A DNA stretch of 64,000 bases from Streptomyces nojiriensis. Its GTDB lineage: Bacteria; Actinomycetota; Actinomycetes; Streptomycetales; Streptomycetaceae. Location: NCBI RefSeq assembly GCF_017639205.1, contig NZ_CP071139.1, positions 124,001-188,000 of the forward strand, written 5' to 3'. Under the pieces are notes generated by a model that ran no database searches, was not told where the DNA came from, and saw nothing but the letters and a program-made list of their open reading frames with translations. The translations under genes and the position numbers were made by a program. This document shows positions 31,976-39,386 of this stretch, piece after piece (position 1 is the first letter of the stretch; the number at the start of each line of letters is the position of its first letter).

Positions 31976-32821
31976 ATGGAATCCTTCGCCGACCTCAGCC
32001 ACTTCCTGCGCTCCCACCGCCTGCGCACGGCCCCCGCGGAGACGGGGGTGTCGACGGGCGCGGGACCGCGGACCGCGCCCTGCCTGCTGCCCGCCGAACT
32101 GGCCCGGGCGGCGGGGCTCGACGCCGACCGCTACGCCGACATCGAGGACGGCCGGGCCGGCCGCGTGTCCTTGTCCGTGCTCCACGCCCTGGCGTCGGCA
32201 CTGCACCTCGACGCCGACGACCGGGCCGAGCTGTTCCGGCTGGGCGCCTCCCCGGGCACGTCCCGGCTGCGGGGGCTCGGCCACCTGACCCGGGCGGTGC
32301 CCATGCTGCCGGTCATCGCCTTCAACCACCGCTACGACATCACCGGTTGGAACCTGCCGGGGCAGGCACTGCTCGCCTGGGACCTGGACTGGCCCGTGGA
32401 ACACGTACAGCCCAACCTCGCCCGGATGCTCTTCCTCGGCCGGGCGACGCGGGCGCTGTACGGGAACGGGAACGCGCACGGGCAGCGGCAGGTGGCCGGG
32501 CTCGTCGGGGCCCTGCGGCGGGCGGTGGAGCAGCATCCGGACGAGGAGCTGACCCGCCTGGTGGTGGAACTGGCCGCCGGCAGCCGGGAGTTCGCGGAGC
32601 TGTGGGCCCGTCCGGCCGAGGAGCGGAGCGACGAGGACGACTGCGGCGTCCTCTTCCGCTTCGAGCATCCCGCGGTGGGCCTGATGGAGCTCTCCCGGGT
32701 GGTGCTGGAGGAGGGGGCGCAGAACGGGGAGTGGGCCGTGGTGTTCAGCCCGGAACCCGGTTCCGCGTCCGCCGCCGCCCTGGACGACCTGCTCGCGCGG
32801 GTCTCCGGCCGGCCCTGCTGA
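31976..32821 (+). CDS. second XRE/MmyB-type regulator, divergent form
   Basis: This 281-aa protein follows the previous regulator on the same strand and has the same architecture but weaker conservation. The HTH region (LPAELARAAGLDADRYADIEDGRAGRVSLS) lacks some usual residues. The ligand-binding half has VIAFNHRYDITGWNLPGQALLAWD, NLARMLFLGRATRALYG and CGVLFRFEHPAVGLMELSRVVL. The pair may have arisen by duplication. The less typical HTH suggests changed or lost DNA recognition. The ATG at 31976 follows GAGACTGGACCC, a weak site. Confidence 0.85.
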   Translation: MESFADLSHFLRSHRLRTAPAETGVSTGAGPRTAPCLLPAELARAAGLDADRYADIEDGRAGRVSLSVLHALASALHLDADDRAELFRLGASPGTSRLRGLGHLTRAVPMLPVIAFNHRYDITGWNLPGQALLAWDLDWPVEHVQPNLARMLFLGRATRALYGNGNAHGQRQVAGLVGALRRAVEQHPDEELTRLVVELAAGSREFAELWARPAEERSDEDDCGVLFRFEHPAVGLMELSRVVLEEGAQNGEWAVVFSPEPGSASAAALDDLLARVSGRPC

Positions 32822-32822
32822 T

Positions 32823-32844
32823 CCGCGGCGGCCGGCCGCCGCGG
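32823..32844. terminator. 22-bp perfect palindrome after the second XRE gene
   Basis: CCGCGGCGGCC followed immediately by its complement forms a loopless 22-bp palindrome one base after the XRE stop, between convergent genes. It is likely a terminator or part of one; GTGCACGCGTACGCGTACGCAC-type alternating sequence follows at 32871-32892. Confidence 0.55.
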
Positions 32845-32907
32845 CCGCACCCGGCGGCCGTCGCCGCGCCGTGCACGCGTACGCGTACGCACGGGGGCCC
32901 GGCCCGC

Positions 32908-33984
32908 TCAGGCGGGCGGCCCCGGCAGCCCCGGATAGGCGCGCTCGGCGCGCGGGGGCACGGCGAAGGTGGCCCGGCTCCGGACGTCCATGAACGCGTT
33001 GATGCCGTTGTTGCGCCGCACGCCGATCCCGCCGTGGTGGGTGGACGCGTCGGCCGCGTTCATCATCGCCCGGGTGGCGTGGAAGTCCTCCATGGTGCGC
33101 TGCAGGGACACGAAGTGGGTCCCGGGCACCCCGTGGTCCATCGTCGCGAAGTCCCTGCGGTTGATCCGCGGGCGGCCGGCGAGCCGGGCCCGCCCGGTCG
33201 CCTGGGCATGGCCGACCCGTCCGTGGGCGGCGGCCACCGCCGCCAGCTCCGTACGGTCGCTCTCCGCGTCCTCGACCAGTTCCTCCGCTTCCTTCGCGGT
33301 CATCCGGGGCGAGTACATCAGTCCGGCACGCTCGTCCTCGTGCTGCTCGTACCAGCTGTCGGTGTCCAGGACGATGTAGCTGACGTGCATGGTCGTGCCG
33401 CCGGCCAGCGGCCCCCGGGGGATCGAGACCTCCTCCTCGGTGGCCTGGTTGCGGCGCAGTCCCGAGTGGAAGCCCAGCAGCAGCGGGGCCTTGGCGGGTA
33501 CGCCGGCCTGCGGACGGCGCCGGGCCGGCAGGCCCTCCCCCACGAAGCCGCTGCGGGTCTCGCGCAGCACGAGGCGTCCGCGCTGGTCGTGCGGTCCCGG
33601 CCCGAAGAGCGACGCGGCGGCCTGCGTCACCGTCTCCTCCCGGTCGGAGGCCAGGTGCAGGCAGGCGTCGTAGTCCTCCAGCACCGGGTTCTCCCAGCGG
33701 GCCATCGGAACGGGCCGCCCCACCGGGGAACGCAGCCGGGTGTGCCGCTCGAACCAGCCCGGGCCCCAGCCCATGCACATCAGGATGCCGTCGGGCCCGT
33801 GCCCGTGGCGTTCCTCCAGGGCGCCGAGCGCGGCCTCCAGGTGTGCGGCGTCCTCCGGTACGGGGGAGCCCGCCACGTCGAGCATCAGCAGCCGGTGGTG
33901 GCGGGGCGGCAGCGCGCGGCCGGCCTCGTCGGAGCGGAAGGTGTCCTCCCAGGCGTGCTGGGCGGCGGGGCGCAAGGGCATCAC
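32908..33984 (-). CDS. DyP-peroxidase-like (DUF7405-type) protein
   Basis: This 358-aa protein has no signal peptide. The middle region GFHSGLRRNQATEEEVSIPRG is reminiscent of the GxxDG segment of dye-decolorising peroxidases, but the catalytic Asp of that motif is replaced by Ser-Gly. Other family-like parts are MHVSYIVLDTDSWYEQ and VPGTHFVSLQRTMEDFHATR. The normal haem ligand is not certain; HGRVGHAQATGRARL contains candidate histidines. I assign it to the DyP-like superfamily with moderate confidence; activity is unproven. The ATG at 33984 overlaps the stop of the NAD(P)-binding gene (ATGA), which makes it the last of a three-gene operon. Confidence 0.65.
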   Translation of the reverse strand: MMPLRPAAQHAWEDTFRSDEAGRALPPRHHRLLMLDVAGSPVPEDAAHLEAALGALEERHGHGPDGILMCMGWGPGWFERHTRLRSPVGRPVPMARWENPVLEDYDACLHLASDREETVTQAAASLFGPGPHDQRGRLVLRETRSGFVGEGLPARRRPQAGVPAKAPLLLGFHSGLRRNQATEEEVSIPRGPLAGGTTMHVSYIVLDTDSWYEQHEDERAGLMYSPRMTAKEAEELVEDAESDRTELAAVAAAHGRVGHAQATGRARLAGRPRINRRDFATMDHGVPGTHFVSLQRTMEDFHATRAMMNAADASTHHGGIGVRRNNGINAFMDVRSRATFAVPPRAERAYPGLPGPPA

Positions 33985-34634
33985 AGCTCCTCCTGCGGCT
34001 CGTCGCGGCGCAGGGCCGCGAACGCCGCGGCCCAGTCGGCCACGGGCGTGCCGGGTTCGTTGAACAGGCTGAAGGTCGTGGACCGGCTGGCGGGCTGCTC
34101 GATGGCCGCGACGATCGCGGCGGCCATGTCGGAGCGTGCCACCATGCCGTCCCCGTGGGGATGCTGGCTGAGGGTCAGGGCGTGGCTGCCGGGCGGGTCG
34201 TCGGTCATCCAGGTGGGCCGCACGATGGTGTACGGCAGACCGCCGGCGCGTACCAGCCGCTCGGCGGCGACCCGGGCGGGCAGCAGGGTGTCGTTGATCC
34301 GGTTGAGCGGGTGGGCCGGTCCGTGGCCCACCGCGAACGAGCTGAACAGGACGAAGTGCGCGCCGGGCCGGTGGCGCCGTACCTGCTCCAGCATGACCCG
34401 GGTGGCCCGTTCGGTGTGCACCCGGGCGTCGCCGCGCTTGGGTACGAGTACGACGGCGTCGGCGCCCTCCAGGACGGCGGCCGCGTCCGTCAGTTCACCG
34501 AGGTCCTGCGGCCGGGCCGGGTCGCCGAGGTCGCAGACGTAGCGGACCGTGTGGCCGCGGTCGGCCGCCGCGGAGGCGATGATCTTCCCGGTGCCGGCGC
34601 TGTAGGCCGAGCCGGCGACGACGATCCTTGCCAC
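33981..34634 (-). CDS. NAD(P)-binding (NmrA/SDR-like) oxidoreductase
   Basis: This 217-aa single-domain Rossmann protein begins MARIVVAGSAYSAGTGKI, a slightly altered GxxGxxG nucleotide-binding loop. It continues with ADAVVLVPKRGD, FVLFSSFAVGHG and LPYTIVRPTWM, which are features of atypical SDR/NAD(P)H-binding proteins of the SDR_a5/NmrA kind. These often act on quinones or serve as redox sensors. It sits between a quinone-reductase-like gene (5-nt gap) and the DyP-like gene (overlap), so the three products likely share one redox job. Confidence 0.85.
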   Translation of the reverse strand: MARIVVAGSAYSAGTGKIIASAAADRGHTVRYVCDLGDPARPQDLGELTDAAAVLEGADAVVLVPKRGDARVHTERATRVMLEQVRRHRPGAHFVLFSSFAVGHGPAHPLNRINDTLLPARVAAERLVRAGGLPYTIVRPTWMTDDPPGSHALTLSQHPHGDGMVARSDMAAAIVAAIEQPASRSTTFSLFNEPGTPVADWAAAFAALRRDEPQEEL

Positions 34635-34638
34635 GCCC

Positions 34639-35616
34639 TCACGCCCCGTCGTGGACGAGCAGGGTGGCCTTGCCGGCGATGCGCCGCTCGCGCAGCGAGG
34701 TCATCACCTCGGGGAGCCGCTCCCAGGCGTCCTGGTGGCCCAGGACCGGCCGCAGCCGGCCGAGGTCGATCAGGCGGACCAGCAGCTCCAGGTCCTCGCC
34801 GACCGGCTCGCCGGACCCGAACACCCAGAAGGGGTGCAGGGTCTGGCGTGCGTGGGGCACGAAGGAGGAGATGCTCAGGCTGGCGGTGCGGCCCGAGGAG
34901 GTGCCGAGCACCACGATGTGGCCGAGGGCCGACAGCCGCTTGAGCGCGGAGACCAGCACCTCGCCGCCCACGGATTCGAGGATCACGTCGAAATCGCCCT
35001 CGGTGTCGGCGAGCGAGGTGGCCACGTGGTGCGCGCCCAGCGCCTTCAGGTCGAGGTCGCGGTGGGTGCCGGTCAGCGCCGTCACCTCGGCGCCCTCGGC
35101 GGCGGCCAGCTGCACGGCGAAGGAGCCGACGCCGCCGCTCGCCCCGGTGACCAGGACGCGGCGGCCCAGCAGCGGCCCGCCGCGGCGCAGGGCGCGCAGG
35201 GCGGTCAGTCCGGCGACGCCGAGGGTGGCGGCCTCGGTGAAGGCCACCGCGTCGGGGAGGACGGCGAGGCGGTCGACGGGGACGGCCGCGTACTGGGCCC
35301 ACCCGCCGAAGTCGTTCATCGCCGCGATCCGGGTCCCGGCGGCGGGGCCGCTGCCGTCGGCCGCGGCCCGTACGACGACGCCGGCCAGGTCCTGCCCGGG
35401 CCGCCAGCCCTCGGCGCGGCGCCGGAACAGGTTCAGTTCGCCGCGGTTGACGGAGAAGGCCGCGACGCTCACCAGCGCCTCGTCCGGGGCCGGTTCGGGC
35501 AGGGCGACGATGCGCAGGTCGGGGCCGTCGGGGGTGCCGATCCAGGCGCGCATCCGCTGCGGCAGGATCGGCGGCACGGGGTGCGCGGGGGCGGGAGAGG
35601 TGCGGGAAGAGGTCAT
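34639..35616 (-). CDS. zinc-type alcohol dehydrogenase / quinone oxidoreductase (MDR family)
   Basis: This 325-aa protein has the two-domain MDR layout. The GroES-like N-terminal domain contains SVAAFSVNRGELNLF and GQDLAGVVVRAAADGSGP. The Rossmann part has LVTGASGGVGSFAVQLAAAEGAEV. Zinc-binding cysteines of true alcohol dehydrogenases are absent, so it belongs to the zinc-independent quinone/enoyl reductase branch. It is the first gene of the three-gene operon and is divergent from the LysR gene, with a dyad between them. It probably reduces quinones or enones with NADPH. Confidence 0.92.
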   Translation of the reverse strand: MTSSRTSPAPAHPVPPILPQRMRAWIGTPDGPDLRIVALPEPAPDEALVSVAAFSVNRGELNLFRRRAEGWRPGQDLAGVVVRAAADGSGPAAGTRIAAMNDFGGWAQYAAVPVDRLAVLPDAVAFTEAATLGVAGLTALRALRRGGPLLGRRVLVTGASGGVGSFAVQLAAAEGAEVTALTGTHRDLDLKALGAHHVATSLADTEGDFDVILESVGGEVLVSALKRLSALGHIVVLGTSSGRTASLSISSFVPHARQTLHPFWVFGSGEPVGEDLELLVRLIDLGRLRPVLGHQDAWERLPEVMTSLRERRIAGKATLLVHDGA

Positions 35617-35670
35617 GCACCGACCGTAGGCAGGGCCCCGGCCGGGAGGGAAAGACCAGCTCCGTCTCGG

Positions 35671-35691
35671 TTCATAACTCCCGGATATGAA
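35671..35691. promoter_or_regulatory. LysR-type operator dyad
   Basis: TTCATA-N9-TATGAA (35671-35691) is a perfect 6-bp dyad lying between the divergent quinone-reductase and LysR genes, 27 bp before the LysR start. The layout fits a LysR activation or autorepression site (the T-N11-A rule is satisfied within it). Confidence 0.65.
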
Positions 35692-35717
35692 TGGGGCGGC
35701 GCCCCTACGATGGCGGG

Positions 35718-36647
35718 GTGACGATGCCCGAGGCGAGACTGCTGCGCTACTTCCTGGCCGTGGCCGAGGAGGGGAGCTTCACCCGGGCGGCGGCCCGGCT
35801 GCACATCGCGCAGCCGGCGCTGAGCACGCAGATCCGCCGGCTGGAGAGCCGGCTGGGCGTGCTGCTGCTGCACCGCACCACCCGCGTCGTGCGCCTCACG
35901 GAGGCCGGCCGGGCCGTGTACCAGCGCGGTGCGGGCGCGCTCGCGGCGCTGGAGGACGTGTGGGAGGCGGCGCGGCGGGCCGGGCGCGGCGAACTGGGCC
36001 GGCTGCGCCTGGTGTACAGCACCAGCACGGGGTACGGGACCGTCCCGAGCCTGGTGGAGGCGGTGCGGGCGCGGCTGCCGGACGTGCAGGTCGCCGCCGA
36101 GGTGCTGCGGACCCCCGACATCGCGCACGCGGTGCTCGACGGGCGTGCGGACGCCGGGATCGCGCGTTCGCCGGAGGCGGTGGCGGGGGTCCGGCTGCTG
36201 CTGGTGCGGACCGAGCCGCGCGGGGTGCTGCTGGCGGCCGCCCATCCGCTGGCCGGGCGGCGCGAGCTCACCCTGTCCGAGGTCGCGGCCTTCCCGCTGG
36301 TGCTGCACGAGCGGCAGGCCAATCCCGGCCACTTCGACGAGGTGCTGGCCGTCTTCCAGGGGGCGGGCCTGGTACCGCGGCTGACGGAGCGTCCGATGGC
36401 CTTCGATCCCACGCAGAGCGCGCTGCGGGACGCCCGCACGGTGGGTCTGGTCGCCGCGTCCTCCGGCGACCAGCTGCCGGGGTGGCTGCGCTGGATCCCG
36501 CTCGCGGCGGGGACCCGGCCGCTCAGCACCCACCTGGTGCTCCCGGAGACCTCGCCGTCGCCGATCGTCACGCACTTCACGGATGCCGCGCTGGACGCGG
36601 CCCGGGAGGCGGGGTGGCTGGACGGCGACGGCGCCCGGCCCGTGTGA
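35718..36647 (+). CDS. LysR-family transcriptional regulator
   Basis: This 309-aa regulator starts at GTG 35718 (VTMPEARLLRYFLAV); ATG 35724 is an alternative. The HTH is classical: GSFTRAAARLHIAQPALSTQIRRLE. The C-terminal effector domain has type-2 periplasmic fold features (ADAGIARSPEA, VAAFPLVLHERQANPG, VGLVAASSG). It is divergent from the quinone-reductase operon and most likely controls it and itself through the 35671 dyad. The inducer is unknown. Confidence 0.93.
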   Translation: MTMPEARLLRYFLAVAEEGSFTRAAARLHIAQPALSTQIRRLESRLGVLLLHRTTRVVRLTEAGRAVYQRGAGALAALEDVWEAARRAGRGELGRLRLVYSTSTGYGTVPSLVEAVRARLPDVQVAAEVLRTPDIAHAVLDGRADAGIARSPEAVAGVRLLLVRTEPRGVLLAAAHPLAGRRELTLSEVAAFPLVLHERQANPGHFDEVLAVFQGAGLVPRLTERPMAFDPTQSALRDARTVGLVAASSGDQLPGWLRWIPLAAGTRPLSTHLVLPETSPSPIVTHFTDAALDAAREAGWLDGDGARPV

Positions 36648-36655
36648 ACGTGGGA

Positions 36656-36683
36656 GAGGGCCGCCCCGGGCGGGGCGGCCCTC
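36656..36683. terminator. 12-bp perfect hairpin terminator
   Basis: GAGGGCCGCCCC / GGGGCGGCCCTC with a GGGC loop lies between the convergent LysR and HTH-membrane genes, 8 nt after the LysR stop. Confidence 0.85.
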
Positions 36684-36700
36684 CGGGTCCTGCCGTCGGG

Positions 36701-37570
36701 TCAGATGCCGTGCTTGAAGAGCGAGAGCAGCTGGAGCGTGAGGAACAGGATCGTGGAGATCATGCTGAGGGCCGCCTCGAAGCTCAGCCGGGCCCGGAAC
36801 TCGTTCCAGGCGGCGCTCATCCTCCTCCTTTCGGTCTCGGATCCGGCCGGCTCGGCGGACCTGGCCTGAGAGATCTTGATGCGGGTGGCGGTGCGGTGCC
36901 ATTCGTTGATCCGGACGAGTCCCACGTTGCAGCCCAGGAGGAAGCCGTGGAGGGGCTCGGTCTCGGGGATCTCGCTGCTGTGGAGGACGCTGAAGACGTC
37001 GCCCCGGCCGAGGACGATCCCCTTGGCACGGGCGTTGGCCCTGATGTCGAGGGAGCTGAGGCCCTGGGTTTCCATCAGGTCGCGCAGCAGTTCGCGGAAG
37101 TCGTAGGCGGTCGTGCACAGCGCGAGCGCGGTGCTGACGGTCATGGCCTCCGACGGGCTCCAGGCGGTGGTCTGCTGGCGGCGTTCGACCTCCTCCCGTA
37201 CGAGCTCGGCGACGGTCGACCGGCGCTGGCGCGGGACGCCGCCGCCCGGCCGGCGCTCGGCGGTGTCCGGGCCGGTGGCGTCGGCCTCGGTCCGGCGGCG
37301 TTCGCCTTCCTCGGCGGCCAGCCACCGCGCCTTCCAGACCGGCTCCTCCGCGCCGGGGTCGCAGCCGTGGATGAAGGCCCAGGTCACCTCCCAGGTGGGC
37401 AGTTTCTTGCCGGAGACCGCGCCCGAGAGGGCGGCGGTGGAGTAGTGCACGCGCTCGTGCAGGGTGGAGAAGGTGAGGCCCGCGCGGTCCTTGAGGTCGC
37501 GCATGGCGCCGGCGAGCTCGCGGAGTTCGGCGGACGCGGCGGCGCTGATGGGGCTGGGCTGGCGCGGCAT
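36701..37570 (-). CDS. XRE-like HTH protein with C-terminal membrane helix
   Basis: This 289-aa protein has an N-terminal HTH-like domain (LKDRAGLTFSTLHERVHYSTAALSGAVSGKKLPTWEVTWAF) followed by a Trp-rich WKARWLAAEEGERRR helix, a central region containing ELLRDLMETQGLSSLDIRANA and GDVFSVLHSSEIPETEPLHGFLLGC, and one membrane helix at the very end (ALSMISTILFLTLQLLSLF). The central region also resembles a second HTH. Its N-terminus matches those of the 10.8 kb and 49.8 kb proteins. It is cotranscribed with, and overlaps by one base (TGATG), the small membrane protein. It is probably a membrane-anchored regulator; the signal is unknown. Confidence 0.85.
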   Translation of the reverse strand: MPRQPSPISAAASAELRELAGAMRDLKDRAGLTFSTLHERVHYSTAALSGAVSGKKLPTWEVTWAFIHGCDPGAEEPVWKARWLAAEEGERRRTEADATGPDTAERRPGGGVPRQRRSTVAELVREEVERRQQTTAWSPSEAMTVSTALALCTTAYDFRELLRDLMETQGLSSLDIRANARAKGIVLGRGDVFSVLHSSEIPETEPLHGFLLGCNVGLVRINEWHRTATRIKISQARSAEPAGSETERRRMSAAWNEFRARLSFEAALSMISTILFLTLQLLSLFKHGI

Positions 37571-37887
37571 CAGCGGCCTCCCGTCCGGCGGACGGTGATG
37601 CGGCGGACCCGCCGGGGCGGCCAGAACGCGGCGGTGGTGGCCGCCACGTTCAGCCCGAGGCCGGCCGATTCCGCCGGGGCCAGGCCGGCGGCAAAGCCGG
37701 TGGTACCGGCGAGCGCGCCGGCCAGGACGTAGGCGGCGAGCCGGACCGTGGAGGCGCCGTGGCGCCGGACGAGGCGGCCGAAGTGGTCCCGGGAGCGGCG
37801 GACCGCGCGCGACGGCGCGGACCACCACGGACCGGGCGTGGGCGAAGGCAGGCAGATACCGCCTCGCGGATGGGTGTGGGCTTGCAT
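37570..37887 (-). CDS. small membrane protein upstream of the HTH gene
   Basis: This 105-aa protein starts at ATG 37887. The N-terminal half is basic (RAVRRSRDHFGRLVRRH) and the C-terminal half has two hydrophobic segments, LAAYVLAGALAGTTGFAAGLAPA and GLGLNVAATTAAFW, ending in a basic RRVRRITVRR tail. No family is recognised. It overlaps the HTH gene start (TGATG), so the two are coupled. It mirrors the small membrane gene divergent from the 10.8 kb HTH/binding protein, which supports a functional pairing of the two gene kinds. Confidence 0.6.
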   Translation of the reverse strand: MQAHTHPRGGICLPSPTPGPWWSAPSRAVRRSRDHFGRLVRRHGASTVRLAAYVLAGALAGTTGFAAGLAPAESAGLGLNVAATTAAFWPPRRVRRITVRRTGGR

Positions 37888-38516
37888 CAGGTCTCGAACC
37901 CTTCCCTTCAGGGCAGGGTCCGCCACCGTGGAGGCACGCGGTACCGGATTCCATGGCGGCGGACCCTGCTGACCTCGGACTGGTTCCGCCTGGGAGCGCC
38001 AACTCCCTCGTGCTGCGGAACCGATGACACCCATTCATGTTGGCCTACGCTGTCGCGCCCGTACAGAGCGTGATATTCACTCTTCCGGGCTCTTCTCGGA
38101 AACCGAAGTGAAGAACACCGAAAGCCGTGCTGACCTGCATTGACGTCTCGGGGCCGGGTTCGTAACAAATCCTTTGCGCCACTACGGTGGATGAACAACC
38201 CCCGGAGAGAGCACGATGGGTCCACACGGCCCCAGCGGCCGCGGTTCTCGGCGCTCGTCCCGACCTCGGACACGCTGACACCCCGGGTGCCCTGCGCCAA
38301 CAGGACGCCCACGGCTCGGCCTCCCCGCCCGCACGCTCCGGCACGCGGGACACACCCACTTCTGGGCGTGTGCGCGGGGAGGCCGAGCCATTTCCATGGG
38401 CCGGTCCGGCGGACGCACCACTCCCGCAGGCTCCAACGCCGGCACCACACCCCCGGGTTCCCCGCCCCCGGGTTCCCCCCGCCCCCGCACCGGGTGTGGA
38501 ACCGTCCGGCAACGGT
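37888..38516. other. 630-bp region without a confident gene
   Basis: The stretch has lower GC from 38040 to 38200. A possible plus-strand promoter, TTGACG-N17-TAACAA (38142-38170), is followed by GGAGAGAGCACG and an ATG at 38216 that opens a 20-codon Arg/Ser/Gly-rich frame ending at 38278. A long hairpin lies at 38313-38389. CCCCCGGGTTCCCC is repeated near 38450-38480. It holds the downstream side of the DUF402 gene. The tiny frame may be a leader peptide or chance. Confidence 0.45.
38313..38389. terminator. 16-bp perfect stem with structured 45-nt loop
   Basis: GGCTCGGCCTCCCCGC (38313-38328) pairs perfectly with 38374-38389. The 45-nt loop can form an inner CACACCC/GGGCGTGTG stem with one bulge. 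This is larger than needed for a terminator. It lies 128 nt beyond the DUF402 stop, on the same transcript. Confidence 0.6.
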
Positions 38517-39221
38517 TCAGCCTCCCTGCGGTGCAGCCCGCTCCGCAGCCGCCGTCGGCCAGGGCAGGCGCGGCGTGGGCCAGGACGGCTCCCGCCTCCG
38601 GCCCGCCCACCGCGCTGCCTGCGCGAAGGCACCGGCGCGGGCGGCGGGCACCGCCAGCACCTGGGCGCGGGCGGCGTCGACGGCCCGGTGTTCGGTGTCG
38701 GAGACGATGCCGATCCTGCGCACGCGGGCGTACTCGTCTTCGTCCTTCCACTCCCAGCGGGTGAGGTCGGGGGTGACGACCAGGTCCACGGCGAGGTCGA
38801 AGGTGTCGAACCCGGCCTCGGTGCGGCGGGTGGGGTGCTCGAAGTTGACGTACCAGTTCCGCAGCCGCCGCCCCTCGCCGCGGGGGACGAAGAAGGCGTT
38901 GACGCTGAACCAGGCCGCCGGCGGCTTCCACAGCAGCAGGTCGGTCTCCTGCCACACCGCGTCCGCGAGCTCCCACTCCCCCGTCGCCATCGTCATCGCC
39001 ATCGCCATCGCCTCGAACGCCTCCGTGCGCACCGAACGCTCCCCGCCGTCACGGGCGTTCGCGTACAAGGCGGGCCGGCGGGCCTCCGCTCCGGGCGCGC
39101 AGGCGCTCACCAGCGCCTCGCCCGTGTCGGCGACGACCCGCAGCGCCTGCTCGCTCCACACCCGGCCCGTCCGGTTCACGTCGCGCCGTACAAGCGTCTG
39201 CCCCGTCTCGAAGCCGGGCAC
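38517..39221 (-). CDS. DUF402-domain protein
   Basis: This 234-aa protein has the DUF402 (FomD-like) core: TGQTLVRRDVNRTGRVWSEQALRVV near the start, then WFSVNAFFVPRGEG, NWYVNFEHPTRRT, DTFDLAVDLVVTPDL and WKDEDEYA. DUF402 proteins hydrolyse nucleoside diphosphates or nucleotide-linked intermediates, and FomD acts on a cytidylyl intermediate in fosfomycin synthesis; others are housekeeping. The C-terminal tail of about 35 residues is Arg/Ala/Pro-rich and may be unstructured. The GTG start at 39221 is chosen for GGGGGAGGG; ATG 39245 would add eight residues. No partner gene is seen. Confidence 0.85.
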   Translation of the reverse strand: MPGFETGQTLVRRDVNRTGRVWSEQALRVVADTGEALVSACAPGAEARRPALYANARDGGERSVRTEAFEAMAMAMTMATGEWELADAVWQETDLLLWKPPAAWFSVNAFFVPRGEGRRLRNWYVNFEHPTRRTEAGFDTFDLAVDLVVTPDLTRWEWKDEDEYARVRRIGIVSDTEHRAVDAARAQVLAVPAARAGAFAQAARWAGRRREPSWPTPRLPWPTAAAERAAPQGG

Positions 39222-39386
39222 CGCACCCTCCCCCGCCGGCCGCATCCGTGATGCCCGGCCGGACCTGCCCACCTCACCACAACTCCACGACGGGATCAGG
39301 CCGTCGGCGAGGAGGCGGCTCTGTCGCCCACACGACGGACGCAGCCACCGCGGGCATCAGCCCGCGGTGGCTCGGCCGGGGCGTCA

